Source of the DNA: Balamuthia mandrillaris
Lineage: Eukaryota; Discosea; Longamoebia; Balamuthiidae
Length of the DNA: 64,000 nt
NCBI GenBank assembly: GCA_031835245.1
Contig: JAVKOQ010000051.1
Span: 100,001 to 164,000, forward strand
Reading direction: 5' to 3'
The translations under genes and the position numbers were made by a program. The notes under the pieces are model-generated. The model saw only the letters and a list, made by a program, of their open reading frames with translations. It ran no database searches and was not told the DNA's origin. Positions 22,683 through 34,420 of the stretch are shown one piece after another; the stretch's first letter is position 1, and the number at the start of each line of letters is the position of its first letter.

Positions 22683-25298
22683 TTCTCTTTCTCTTTCTCT
22701 TTCTCTCTTTTTTTCTTTCTTTTCGTTTTTTCACCTCTTCTCTTTTTCGTTCTCTATGCTCTCTGCTTCTCTTCTCTCTTCTCTCCTCTTTCTTCTCTGC
22801 TTCTCTTTGATCTTGCTTTCACCTTCCATGTTTCTATTTCTTTTTTCTGTTACTCCCCCACCATTTTCTTAACCGTTTTGTTTAAACTCATCCACTTCGT
22901 CTAGACATGATTCAGGGGGTGCCATTGGGGTTGACGCTGGGTTCTCTTCCATTCCTGATACAAAACAAAAGCAGCTACACACAGATAGGAGTATTTTCTC
23001 TGGCCTCCTATCCTTACAGCCTCAAGCTGTTGTGGTCTCCTCTTGTTGATGGCGTGTTTTCAGATCGTACATAACATTTCTTCTTCTTTTTCTTTTACTT
23101 CTTATTCTCATTCTTATTTTCTTATACTTGTGCTTCTTTTTCCTTCATTTTTTTATTCTTTACGATTCCTTATTAAAAACAATTTACATACAGGGATAGG
23201 ACGGCGAAAGAGTTGGATAGTGCCCATACAGTTCCTGTCAGGCTTGCTTTTGTACAACATCAGCCTTTGGATAGAGGATGCCTTGAGCAGTACCCATGTT
23301 CCTGTAACTCAACTCACAATCACGTTCTTTGTGCTTGTCGTGATGGTGGCCACTCAAGACATCGCTGTTGACGGTTCGTATCTCGCTCTCGTTCTTGTCT
23401 TGTTTTTGTTGTGCCACCTATTCCTTTTCGTGCTCTTTCTTTGTATTTTTGATTTGTACTGAGAGTATAATGTTGCGTCAATGAAAAGGTTGGGCTCTAA
23501 CAATGCTTTCGAGGGCAAAACGAGGCTACGCCTCTACTTGTCAGGTGCATTATCTTTCGTTATCTTCATGTCTCTCTTCCTCTGTTTCTTTATTTCGTCA
23601 GAGCCTCCTCCTTTTATTTTTCCCCTTTCTCTTTTTTCTTTCTCTTTCTCTTTTCTTTTTCTTTCTTTCGGTTATTTTTATATCTTCTTTTTTTCCTTAC
23701 AAATTAACAACCTAAAAGACAATAGGCCTCAATTGTGGATATTTTCTCTCCTTCACCATCTTTCTTGCTCTAAACTCGGCAGAGTTCAGCAATGCCTACC
23801 TTCGCAGCACGGACCATCAACAACCCACAGGAGTTTTGTCAGTGAGCATGTACATTCGTTTCTGGGCTATCATCTACTTGCTCGTTACCTTCTATTTGGC
23901 TTTCTTCCAAGCAGAGAAAAAAGTCAAGAAAAGAACGACGATAACGAGACCCCATCAACGCAACAACAATTCTGCTTTGTCGCTTCAACCAGAAGAGAAG
24001 ATTGAATTTACGTCAAGTTATCGTCGTTCGCATGAAGACTTTGACGAAAATGAAGAAGCAAGAGGAAAAGCAGAAGCACGATTGTTAGACGTACATGAAA
24101 GTGAACATGAACACGAAGAAGACTATGTTGAAGATGGTTTGACCGTAACTGCCATCTACACCAAGATATGGCAAATTGTCAACCTTCAACACATGAGAAA
24201 GTTGCTTTTAGTATTGGTGTTGTACAAGATTGGCTTCATGGCGGCGGACAGCGTTGGCGCGTTGAAGCTGATAGAAAAGGGCTTCAAGAAGGAGGACTTG
24301 GCTTTGTTCGTCTTGATAGAGTTTCCATTCCAGATATGCTCCGCTGTACTGGCTGGTCGTTGGTCCAGTGGTGATCAACCGTTAAAAGTAGTACGTATTT
24401 GTCTCCCTGTTATTGGTTTTTTTTTTTGTTTGTTTCTTTGTTTTTTTGTTCATCTTGTTCTGTTTTGCTTTGTTGAATTACTAATCGATTGTATTGTAAC
24501 TAGTGGCTGACTTCATATAAAATGCGGCTGGCAATTTCGTCGCTGAGCGTGTTGGTCATCTACTTCTTCCCTGCCTCTGGACACATCAGCTATGGCTACT
24601 ATTTCTTGATTTTGGGTGTCACGCTTGCCACCTCCTTTGCTGGCACTGTTCAATTTGTGTCTCAGGTACCTTTTTTTTCAATCTCCTTTTTGCTTCTCTG
24701 CTCTTTCTCTTTTCTTTTCCTTGCTTCTCCTCTTGTCTCTTTTTTCTTCATCTTCTTTTTATCACCTTCAAAACACGCACTAACAAATTTCGATAACTTG
24801 CAAAAGGGAGCTTTCTTTGCACGAATCAGCGATTCCTCAATAGGAGGCACCTACTTAACTCTCCTCAACACATTCTCCAATTTCGGTGGGACATGGCCCA
24901 AGTTCTTCGTTCTTTACTTTGTCGACTTTTTCACCACCAAACATTGCATACTCAACAACAATGATAATGACGATGCAGCAGGTGCCTCAGCCTCTCTTTC
25001 GAACAACAACTTTTGTGCTTCGGAAGAAGAACAAGAGAGTTGTGTTGCTTTAGGAGGAACTTGTACGATTGTCAGCGATGGATACTATCTTGTGGCGATG
25101 GCGTGCAGCGTTATAGGCCTTATCACATTCCTCTTCCTACAGAGATACTTTTTGCCCTTGCAACACCTGAAGAAGTCAGCATGGATGTTACCTCGTTCAT
25201 CTGCTTCTTCGTTTTCCTCTTCTTCAGAACATGTTATAGAAAGAGGAGGAGGGGATGGTTCTTCTTCGACTGTTGCTCACCGTAAATCCAACAACTGA
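22200..25298 (+). CDS. SLC33A1: Acetyl-CoA transporter (SLC33A1/AT-1 family)
   Basis: Seven exons in phase: 22200-22614, 22905-23066, 23194-23373, 23489-23544, 23719-24390, 24504-24665, 24807-25298 (712 aa). It carries cytosolic acetyl-CoA into the ER/Golgi lumen. Family blocks: GVPLGLTLGSLPFLIQNKSSYTQ, WSPLVDGVFSDRIGRRKSW, ATQDIAVDGWALTMLSRAKRGYASTCQ, KIGFMAADSVGALKLIEKG, DSSIGGTYLTLLNTFSNFGGTWP and CVALGGTCTIVSDGYY. Most align without gaps to the animal protein as recalled. The 56-nt exon 4 is set by WALTMLSRAKRGYASTCQ. Insertions are a roughly 140-residue charged N-terminus and an acidic loop of about 70 residues near residue 340. The donor of exon 5 could also be one codon earlier. Confidence 0.93.
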
Positions 25299-25894
25299 GT
25301 TCACTTTCGACTTCTTGCTTTCTTGTCCTTTCAACTTCTTTCTTGTCGTTTCTTTCTTTCTTTCTTTTCCTTATTCTTGTTCTTATTCGTTGCCTTCCTG
25401 ATTCCTTGCTTCACTGATTCTCTTCAGCCCTGACCAGGCTTGCAACGTTTGACCGCTCCCTACCTTCTTCTTGTTTGACCGCTTGTTTTCATTTTTTCAT
25501 TTTTTTTTTTTGTACCAGTGATTACTTTTCAGATAGAAAGAACAAAAAAAGAAAAAACAAAAACAAAAATACAGGAATTGCAGAACAGAGGTAACCAAAA
25601 AAAAAAGTTGCGAACTGCACACAGAAGGGCCCACTAATATTCTCTGCTTCAGGACTCCACTTAAAAAAAAACGAACAAAAACAAAAAGAAGAGCAAGACC
25701 AGTACAGCGTAAATTCTTTCGGGAGGAATAAGAGACAACAAAAAAAAGGGGTAACTAAACGGAGTTTTTTTTATTTTGTTTTGTGTCCTTTTGTTTCTTT
25801 AAAATATCAACTCACTTCATCTTTTGGTTGTGTTTTGTGGCTTTATTTTTAATTTTTTTATTTTTTTTATTTTTTTGGGTGAAAGCTCTGAGCA
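25299..25894. other. Intergenic, T-rich then A-rich
   Basis: Downstream flank of the acetyl-CoA transporter and presumed promoter of the RasGEF gene. Pyrimidine-rich TTTCTT runs, then A-rich runs, then a T-rich stretch just before the ATG. No gene or distinct motif seen. Confidence 0.5.
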
Positions 25895-28800
25895 ATGGAA
25901 GAAAGAAGAGGACGAGACAGAAAATCATTTTCTCCTCTTTCTTCCGCCTCTCACGAAGAAACTAGACTCGCGAGAAGAGCTGAACGGCAGCAAAGACGGA
26001 AGGGAAGAGGGCAATTCAAAAGCCTGAGCCCTCCTCCTCAACAACAACAAAACGACATCATCAAAAAAACAACAACAAAAACAGTTGAGTTTATTAACCC
26101 TGAGGAACAACAGCAACAAACTGATCAGCAGCCACAACAATCGCCAAAACGAGACGTGAAAAAACATTACCACGAGCTTCCAAAGAAATCGATGTTTGCC
26201 AAACCAATCGTAGTAAAAACGAAAAGCGACCGCAACTGTCGTCTTGCCGCTCATCTACAACCTCAACAACCCCAACAACCTCAACAACCTCAACAGCAAC
26301 AACAGCAACAGCTTCAGCTTCAGCCTCAACAGCAACAACAGAGACGACAAAAAAGTTTAAACGAAAGAAAACAGCGAAGTTCGAATGGACATGGCAGCAA
26401 TAACGGCAGTCAACACTTTCAACGACCTCGAAACAGAAGAAAGTTAACGGAAGAAGAGAGGGAAGAGTTTTTCACAAACGTTGAAGAACTTCGTCTTTTG
26501 CTAAACGAAGTTGAAAAAGCAGAAGATAAACTTGAGAAGATAAGGGCCAAAGATGCAACAGAAGAAAGCGATTCAACAGAAGACAGCTCTACAGAAGAAG
26601 AGGACGACGATGATGAAGAAGATACTGATTCAGACGATGATGACGAGGACGAGGACGAGGACGAGGACAAAGACGAGGAGCAAGACGATAGTCGCCGTTT
26701 GCGTTCCGCTTCTTATCTTCTGAAGACTTATTATCATTCTCGACCAAAACAAAACTTTCACTTGGTCGATCCTTTGGAACAAGATACCAACAAGGGAGAA
26801 GCTCAAAAGAAAAAACAATCGCCAAAAGACAACCAGAAAGAAAAGAAGAAAAAGAAGAACGTGTTCTCTTCTTTGTTGTCTTCTTCCTCGTCAACAAAAA
26901 CAACTGCTAGTGGCGTTTGGAAAAAACAACATGAAGAAGAAGACGAAATGATGAAACTTTGTTTTGATGAAAAAGAGTCGCCGTCGAATATTGTGTATGA
27001 CAAGGACAACGAGATTGTTGCTGTTTCTTTGGCCAAACTCATCGACAAGCTTGTTCGCTTTGCTTCTAAAGCTGGTTTGTTTTCTTTATTTCCTTTTCTT
27101 TCCCTTTTACTTCCTTTTTCTTTAGTTCTAACCAGCACGAAAACAGCTGATGCAGAAGAGGCTTCTACGTTTGACTTAGAGTGGGGTTCCATCATGAGCG
27201 AGGTCAAGAAAAACCTTACTCCCGGCGAAGGTATGTTTTTCTTTCTTTGTTATCGTTTCTTTCTTGCGTTTCTTTCTTTCTTTCTTTTCGTTTCTTTCTT
27301 TCCCTTATTCTTCTTCTTATTCGTTTTATAACTGTGTTTAAATTGTAGAAGAGAGTAACTCAGACGACGAAGAAGACGGAGAAGGCTTATCAGATGACTT
27401 TTCCTCAGACGATTGGTCTTTTGAAGCTATTCTCAACGAAGCCAAAGTTCTCAAAAGCCCTCGTAAACTGGAACCTAAAGAGCAGAAAGACGATCAACAG
27501 CGACCATTACAAACACGTTCTGCTTCCATGCCGCCGGCAGTAACTTGTTTGGACAAAAGCAATATCAATAATAGCGCCAACGTTACCAGCAGCAGTTATA
27601 ACAGTCCATTAGTGCAAAACAGACAACAGCAGTTACTCAATTCAATGAGGGAAAGAGGAAAGACGGACTCGTTCGTGATCACTGGCGGCAGTTTCTCTGT
27701 GCTCAACTCTCCTGTTCGCTTTGCGGCAACCTCCCCTCCTTCTTCTACATCGACCTCATCTACTCCTTCGTTCCGTCCTCTCGCCCACTCGTCTGCTGTT
27801 GTGACTACCACTGCAGTACAAAAGAAGGCTTCTCCTTCTCCGGTTCCTTCTTTAACTTCTGGTAATTACTTTTGCCTTTTTCTCTTCAAAGTGTTTCATT
27901 TGACAATCAATTTCTCATTTTTCTTTCGCTCAAAAGATCCAAGAGCACGTTTCGTTCAGACCGAAGGAGGAGCACTTTCACGCTCTCACTCGTCCTTATC
28001 TGCCAAAAAGAAAAAGAACAGCATATCTGGAGCCAAAGAACTCTTTGGTTCTTCAAATTCCATTCAGCCTCAACAACAACAGCAGCAGCAACAGCCTTCT
28101 TTGTTGCCTGAACCTGACTTTCTGGAACAGTTCTTGTTAAGCTACCAGCTGTTTCTTTCCCCGTTGGCGTTGATGAAAGCTGTCATTTTGAGAAGCAATG
28201 CTATAAATCCCTCAGCTTTTACGAGAGCCGAACTTCAGAAAGGGTAACTCTCATTCCTCTTCTTCTCCCTTCATGGTATGATGACCATTAATGTCTTTCA
28301 AAAACAAACCAACAGTCTATTTTATATATTTCAACAATGGATCTTCCTTCAACCTTCCGATATTTACAAAGACGAGAAGACCTACAACTACTTTCGTAAA
28401 TATGTTTTAGCTGTGGGAAGAGAAGACGTCAAAGAGAAGCTCTTCACCGCCAAACAAACTGGAGACCTGACCGGTCTTTTGGAGAAGAGAAAGGAGGAAG
28501 AACGATTTGAGGAAGAAGAATCCTCTTTGGTAGTGGAAGGCAAATCTTCCTCGTCCATGCTACCTATTAACGGTGGAAGCAGCGGTAATGACTCTTCTAA
28601 GAAACCTATTAGTTGGAGAAACATTAAGGTCTCTTCCTTCTTTATTCTATAGTTCTCTCTCTCTCTCTCTCTCTCGCTCGCTCCTCTCTTCTCTGCTTCT
28701 GCTTCAATGGACTAAAATTTATTGGTGTTCAAGTCGGAGGAGGCAGCAAGGCAGCTTACTCTAATGGAGTATGCCAAGTTTAAGCTCATCCGTGTTACGG

Positions 28801-28907
28801 AGTTGTTGAAGATGGGATGGACCAAGAGCAACAAGAACAAGGATGCTCCTCATATCGTCGCATTTACTCATCATTTCAATCATGTATGTTTTTTTCTCCG
28901 CTGCTCT

Positions 28908-28946
<39 letters not shown>

Positions 28947-29796
28947 GTCTTCGTTTGTTCATAGTCAGTAACAACTAAATAGATGAGTGGATGGATGGCC
29001 TCCGAAATTGTGCGACACTCAAAACTAGAAACAAGAGTTAAGCTCATCAAAAAGTTCATTCGTATTGCGGAGGTACTTTTTCTTCACTCCTCTTTATTAC
29101 TTGCTTCTTTCTCATCACAAAAACACACAAACAGATATGTTTGGAGTTAAACAACTTCAATGGAGTCTTAGAGATCCTCTGCGCTCTCAACAACACCTCC
29201 ATATCTCGCTTGAAGAGCACATGGCTAGCTCTTCCCGGAGATTACTCTCTCCGCTTGGAGCGTCTGGACTCGCTCATGAGCCCCAAGAACAATCGACGCA
29301 ACTATCGCAACCACCTGCAACGGTTGCGCCCTCCCTGCGTGCCCTATCTCGGCGTTTTTCTTGGAGACTTGACTTTTATCGATGACGGCAACAGCACTTT
29401 TGTCAGTGGCGAGAAGGCGTTACGATTGGCTTCTCCTTCTCCTTCGCCTTCTTCTTCTTTATCTTCAACATCATTGCAAAAGACAAAAGGAGCAAGCAGT
29501 GAGGACGACGATGATGATGGAGATGATGAGAGTGGACGCTCGAGTTTGGATGATGAGGATCATCAAAACGGAGAAGAAGACGAAAGAAAAAGATGATCAA
29601 CTTTGCAAAGTTGAAAATGGTGTCGAGGATTATTCGCGTCATCTATTACTTCCAGCAGAGTCCTTACTTTGAAGAGGCCAACCCGCGAATCCAACAGTTC
29701 TTGGCGGATACCTCCAAACACAACGTCCTCTCCGAAGAAGAGCTCTATCAGGCATCCATTCGTCTTCGACCCATTCAAGGTGGCCCTTCCACTTAA
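25895..29796 (+). CDS. Ras guanine-nucleotide exchange factor (RasGEF_N plus RasGEF)
   Basis: Nine exons: 25895-27074, 27147-27230, 27349-27861, 27937-28243, 28316-28628, 28734-28883, 28983-29072, 29135-29401, 29593-29796 (about 1035 aa). The first 400 residues are disordered, with poly-Gln and acidic runs. RasGEF_N spans roughly VYDKDNEIVAVSLAKLIDKL to the FLEQFLLSYQLFLSPLALM and YNYFRKYVL helices. The CDC25-like catalytic domain follows (EEAARQLTLMEYAKF, HSKLETRVKLIKKFIRIAE, ELNNFNGVLEILCALNNTSI, RPPCVPYLGVFLGDLTFIDDGN). It should load GTP onto a Ras-family GTPase. The last intron (29402-29592) is uncertain: it fits phase, but the sequence is open and reads as a low-complexity insert up to a frame break near 29592. 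Confidence 0.88.
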
Positions 29797-29914
29797 AGTG
29801 AAACTTCTCACCTTCCATTTTTTTTTGTTTTCATGTTTTCTCTGTATTTTCTTTTACAATTGTACATTATACGTTTAAAAACCACTTCGTTGCTTTAAAG
29901 AAGGAGTTAAAAAG

Positions 29915-30197
29915 TTAGGTGCCCGTCATCAGTTTTACAAAGGCGGGAAAGGAGATGTGGCCATCGCCGTCGAGGTTGGCCTCTCGTATCATTTCGTCGA
30001 GGTCCTCGTGGCGAATTGGATCTCCTGCTTTTGTCAGCACTTCGCGAAGGTCCGCCAGTGATATACGCCCGCTGTTGCCTCTGTCAAATAACTGCGATTT
30101 ATCTGAGCAGTGCAACAGAGGAAAGAGAGAGAGAGGAAGAGAGGAAGAGAGAGAGAGAGAGAGAAGAGAGACAGAGGAAGAGAGACAGAGAGACAGA

Positions 30198-30240
<43 letters not shown>

Positions 30241-30735
30241 AGAGAGAGAGGAAGAGAGAGAGACAGAGAGACAGGGAGACAGAGACAACAAAACAGTGGG
30301 GGAGAGGGCAGTAAGAGTGACGTACCTGCCAGGCTTTTCTGAGGTCGGGTTCAAGGGCCTGCCAAGAAATGTGCTTATCCATCATTTGTATAAATTCATC
30401 ACAGTCTATCGCTCCACTTTGATCTAATTTTTTTTTGTTTTTAAACAGCAGGAAAACAAAAAACCACACCACCCACAAAGACATTAATCAAAAAACGTGA
30501 TCAAACTAAACAGATGAGCAAAAAAAAAAAAAACGCAAGCGTTACCTGTGTCGACGCTTTCAATCATCGCTTTCAGCTCAGCGGCAGAGGGTTGCAAGCC
30601 CATCGACTTCATGACGGCCTCCAGCTCCTTCAGAGTGATCAGCCCATCCCCGTCCCGGTCGAACAGAGAGAAATACTCCTTGAAGTCACGCAGCTGCTCC
30701 TCGCTGCCCTTGTTGCTGCCATGTCTTGCTTCCAT
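29915..30735 (-). CDS. Calmodulin-like EF-hand protein
   Basis: Three exons in phase: 30735-30546, 30423-30326, 30091-29915 (154 aa). Four EF-hands in calmodulin spacing. Loops 1 ([12 protein letters not shown]) and 2 ([12 protein letters not shown]) carry all usual Ca2+ ligands. Loop 3 ([12 protein letters not shown]) has Gly at position 3 and Asp instead of Glu at 12. Loop 4 ([12 protein letters not shown]) ends in Ala instead of Glu. So the N-lobe should bind Ca2+ while the C-lobe is weakened. The N-terminal 12-residue extension differs from classical calmodulin. Partners are unknown. Intron 2 (30325-30092) contains a long GA tract, CT-rich on the coding strand. Confidence 0.87.
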
Positions 30736-30831
30736 TGCACTTGTTTATTTGTGCGGGTTGCTCTTTTTACGGAGTGCGGCAACCTAATATCCTGAATGTA
30801 ATTTATGTTATGATTTAAAAATTAAAAAGAT

Positions 30832-30913
30832 CGACATCGGCAGGATTCGAACCTGCGCGGGCAGAGCCCAATTGATTTCTAGTCAATCACCTTAACCACT
30901 CGGTCACGATGTC
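30832..30913 (-). tRNA. tRNA-Ser (anticodon AGA)
   Basis: Minus-strand cloverleaf, 82 nt with discriminator G. The seven-base acceptor stem pairs GACATCG with CGATGTC. The D arm contains TGACCGAGTGGTTAAGG, the anticodon loop is CTAGAAA between TTGA and TCAA (anticodon AGA), and a long variable arm precedes the T arm AGGTTCGAATCCT, as required for a class II serine tRNA. The A and B boxes of the internal RNA polymerase III promoter are intact and there is no intron. CCA is not encoded. The run TTTTTAATTTTTAAATC follows the 3' end as a terminator. Confidence 0.95.
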
Positions 30914-31120
30914 TTCGTTGCGATTAAGCCCTCTTCGGGGCAGATTCATTTCCGTTATTCCCTTTCTATAACGTTACTGATCGGTTGCCCAGCCGAAACA
31001 GTCCGATTCGCCCCATTGAACGAAAACGATAACCGCAAATACCTATCTATCGGACCTGAGAGGCTGTTTGCTCCGAACAACCCTAGGGACTTGACACCGA
31101 CAACAAAACATTCACGGGTA

Positions 31121-32163
31121 ATGGATGTATCATCCTCCTCCTCCTCCCCAAAGGTTTGGTTCATCACGGGCTGCTCCACCGGCTTCGGCAGGGCAATCGC
31201 CCTGGCGGCTCTGCAGCGCGGCGACCAAGTCATCGCCACCGCACGAAACGTTGAGAGGCTCGCTGAGTTGAGGGCAGCTGGCGCGCATGTACTCGCGCTT
31301 GATGTGACCAGCCCGTTGGTGGAGCTGGAGGCCCTGGCCAACGAGGCCATAAAGGTCCACGGCCAGGTGGACATCCTCGTCAACAACGCTGGCTATACTC
31401 AAACTGGAGCCCTCGAGGAAGTCACGTAAGTTGGCACCTATTCACACAACAATGAAAAAGCCAAGTGCTAACAACTGTTAAAAAAGGCCCGAACAAACCT
31501 TCGCCCAGTTCAACACGAATGTGTTTGGACTGCTCAACGTTACGCGCGCCTTCCTGCCCCACATGCGCGAGCGAAAGGCCGGAGTGATCGCTCTCATCGG
31601 CAGCATGGTCGGTTGGGTAGGTTATCCCGGTGTCGGTCTCTACTGCGCTTCCAAGTTTGCTGTTGAAGGTAACGCATTTATACGCATCACGTCAACCCAT
31701 GCTTGCCTGCCAAACTAAACAATGTGTGAACCACAAAACATCGTGCTTAGGTCTTGGAGAAGCCTTGCATGGAGAGTTGGCACCATTGGGTATCGCTGTC
31801 ACGGTGATAGAACCTGGCTCTTTTCGGACGGCCCTCCTCAAAGAAGGCTCTAACTTGGGTGCGGCCTCCCGTCACATTGATGACTACAAGCCATCCGCAG
31901 GCTACGCCTTGAAGGTCGTGAAGGAACGTGATGGCAAGCAGGAAGGTGACGCCGTCAAGGGCGCGCAGCGCATCGTGGACGTGCTCACGCTCTCAGGGAG
32001 CGCTGCTGGCCGCCAGCAGATCCCCATTCGTTTCGCTCTTGGCGGCGATGCCGTGGAGGCCATCAAGGGCAAGATTCAAAGCTCGTTGGCCATGTTGGAG
32101 GAGTGGAAGGACCTCTCGCTTGGCACCGAACACGAGGACGCAGCAGCACCTTCCTCCCAATAA
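31121..32163 (+). CDS. Short-chain dehydrogenase/reductase (SDR)
   Basis: Three exons in phase: 31121-31425, 31487-31668, 31751-32163 (299 aa). A classical Rossmann oxidoreductase: dinucleotide-binding TGCSTGFGRAIA, ARN after strand 2 (NADP-leaning), LDVT, the structural NNAG, and catalytic Ser (IGSMVGW) with YCASK. The substrate-binding region (IEPGSFRTALLKEGS) and C-terminus resemble SDRs often annotated as retinol- or oxidoreductase-like, which does not fix a substrate. No signal peptide or membrane segment, so probably cytosolic. The stop lies 169 bases before IDI in the same direction. Confidence 0.87.
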
Positions 32164-32213
32164 CCGTCCAGCAGACCAGAAGAGGAGAGGCAACGCCATT
32201 ACAGGGTTTTCGT

Positions 32214-32287
32214 GTCGACACGAAAAGTAGAGGTACAACTGCACTATTTGTTGTCAATAATTGGTCAAAATGCATCGTGTCGTCGAC
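32214..32287. promoter_or_regulatory. Two TGTCGACA-like palindromes upstream of IDI
   Basis: Cores at 32214-32219 (within a longer perfect palindrome TTTTCGTGTCGACACGAAAA) and 32282-32287, the latter 46 bases before the IDI start codon. Confidence 0.45.
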
Positions 32288-32332
32288 AAAAAATAGAACA
32301 CAAAAGGAAAGAAATAGCGGAGAAGAGAGAAA

Positions 32333-33642
32333 ATGGAGGAAGCAGGCAAGACGGCAATGGAGGAAGCAGGCAAGACGGCGATGAACGGAGCTCCGGCTGG
32401 CGCTTTGCCCGTGAACGCGCGGGTCCTCACGAAAGAGGAGGAAGAGGCCTACAACACGTGCGACCCCGAGCAACGTCCCCTCTTCCAGGAAATGTGCATC
32501 CGCATCGACCACGAGGACCAGGTGCTCGGCCCCATCGCCAAGCGGGACTGCCACCTCAACAGCGCCATCCGCGAGGGCATCCTCCACCGCGCCTTCTCCG
32601 TCTTCCTCTTCTCCTCCAAGGAGAACGGCACCAAGCTGCTCCTCCAACAACGCTCCGACAAGAAGCCCACCTTCCCGCTGCATTGGACCAACACCTGCTG
32701 CTCTCACCCGGTCTACTTTGTGGACCCCAAAAACACGGAGGGGGGAGAGGGCATACCCCAAGAGGACTGGGAGTTGGAGGAGGGCCGTCAGCTGGGCGTA
32801 AAGAGGGCCGCCAAGAGGAAGCTTTGGCACGAGCTCGGCATTGCGGCGCATCACGTGCCGGACGTGGAGAGGGACTTCACCTTCCTCACCAGGATACATT
32901 ACATGTCGGAGAAGGGCTCTGGTGACGGCGTTTGGGGTGAACATGAGAGTGCGTTCCTTCTTGTTGTCATGCTTTTTTTTTTTTTGCTTTTGTTCCTTGT
33001 CTTGTTTCTCTTTGTTGGTCTATCGGCGGTTCCCTCTTGTTTTTCAGAATCTGTGCGACGCACGTTTGTCGTTTCATTCTCTTTCTCTCTTGTTCTATTT
33101 CTTTCGTTATTTCTCTTTTCTCTCTTCCTTTCCTCTTCTTCCGCTTATTCTTTCGCTTCGTCTTTCTTCTCTTCCCTCTTCTTCCGCTCTTACTCCGGCT
33201 TCTTCTTTTACTTCTCTGCTTTTACTTCATTTAACGCAATTTTCTTCTATTCTTCTTCTCCTCTTCTTGCTTTCATTGTCCTTGTGTCGTTCTCTGCTGT
33301 CCCTCATGCCTCCTCGTTCCCTACCTTTTTTTATCCCCCTCTCGTCTTCTCTCTCCCCCTCCCTCCTTTTCTCACCCATGTACGCTTTATACAGTCGACT
33401 ACATTTTGTTCCTTCAGCGAGACGTGGAGGTGGTGCCTCGTCCCAACGAAGTGAAGGAGTATCGTTGGGTCACCCAACAGGAGCTCACCGAGTTTATGGA
33501 AACGGCGGAAGGGAACGGGGTGGCCATAACGCCATGGTTCAAGCTCATCGTGGAAAAATTCTTGTTTAAGTGGTGGGACGCTCTTCTTCGGGATGACCTG
33601 GCCTCTCAGGCTGACGTTGACACCATCCATCGCCTTTGCTGA
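32333..33642 (+). CDS. IDI1: Isopentenyl-diphosphate delta-isomerase, type I
   Basis: Two exons in phase: 32333-32948 and 33395-33642 (287 aa). Interconverts IPP and DMAPP for sterol, dolichol and prenyl synthesis. The Nudix-like fold carries the active-site cysteine block TNTCCSHP, the ELGI segment of the Nudix helix and the glutamate block VWGEHEIDYILF, which spans the splice junction. The C-terminus (ITPWFKLIVEKFLFKWWD) is typical. The N-terminus contains a perfect 24-base tandem duplication encoding MEEAGKTA twice, giving alternative Mets at 32357 and 32381. The 446-nt intron is strongly pyrimidine-rich. No clear peroxisomal targeting signal at the C-terminus. Confidence 0.93.
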
Positions 33643-34420
33643 TGCTCTGCTTTTCTCTCTCTTCTTCTTTCTTTCTTTCTTCCTTTCTTTCTAATTTTCT
33701 CTCTCTCTCTCTCTCTCTCTCTGTACTTTCCTCTTCTTATCTTCTCTCTCTTCTCTCTTCTCCCCTCTCTCGTTCCCTCTTGCGCTCTCTTCTTCCTGTC
33801 TCTGCCCTATCTATCTTTTGGCCGTTCTACCGCAAAAAATAAAATAAAACATAATGAAAGATCACTTTTCGGCAGGTTTCTAAGCAACAGGAAGCCCTTT
33901 TTTTGCTCATGTATCATAGCAACAAATGGAAAAGGTAACCGATCTATTGTTCGATGATCGGAGCGAAAGCCGTTTTTTGGATAATTGGTGGGTAAACGGT
34001 TGCCAAGGAGACCACTAACGAGCAATAAGGTAAGTTTTTCGTTCATGGGTGATGCGACCATTCGCAAAACTTTGGTTTTAGGATCGAGTGGAGTGCGGGG
34101 TGAAGTTCGATCTCGGTGCGGTGTTTATGAGAATCCGTTAACCCACGACGCACGTTGAAATGATGTTACGTAGGAAACTGAACGAGAAGGAGGGTGTTGG
34201 ATGGCATTCATTCACCCTGTAGATCGCCCGAAGTTATCATGCTCTGCTCTCCCCCGCAAAAACCCTTTGTATTGTTTTACGTTTTTTTTGAAACTATGTT
34301 TTACCTTTGGACAGGCTCGTTGGTTCACCTGGGCACCAGATAGTGTTCCACTTTCCCTGTTGTACGTCTCGTTCTTTCGGAGGAACGTCCTTTCAAAACA
34401 GGCGGAAAACAGCAGGAGTT
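33643..34420. other. Intergenic, CT repeats then promoter region of GATA gene
   Basis: The IDI 3' flank starts with TTTCTT and (CT)n runs at 33655-33810. The rest has no supported gene. An acceptor-like TTTGGACAG near 34305-34313 and an open frame from there into the GATA gene suggest a possible 5' UTR intron or an extra upstream exon, which cannot be settled from sequence. Confidence 0.5.

Noticed and set aside
30016..30342. Arg/Glu repeat frames
   Set aside because: GA tract in an intron of the calmodulin-like gene.
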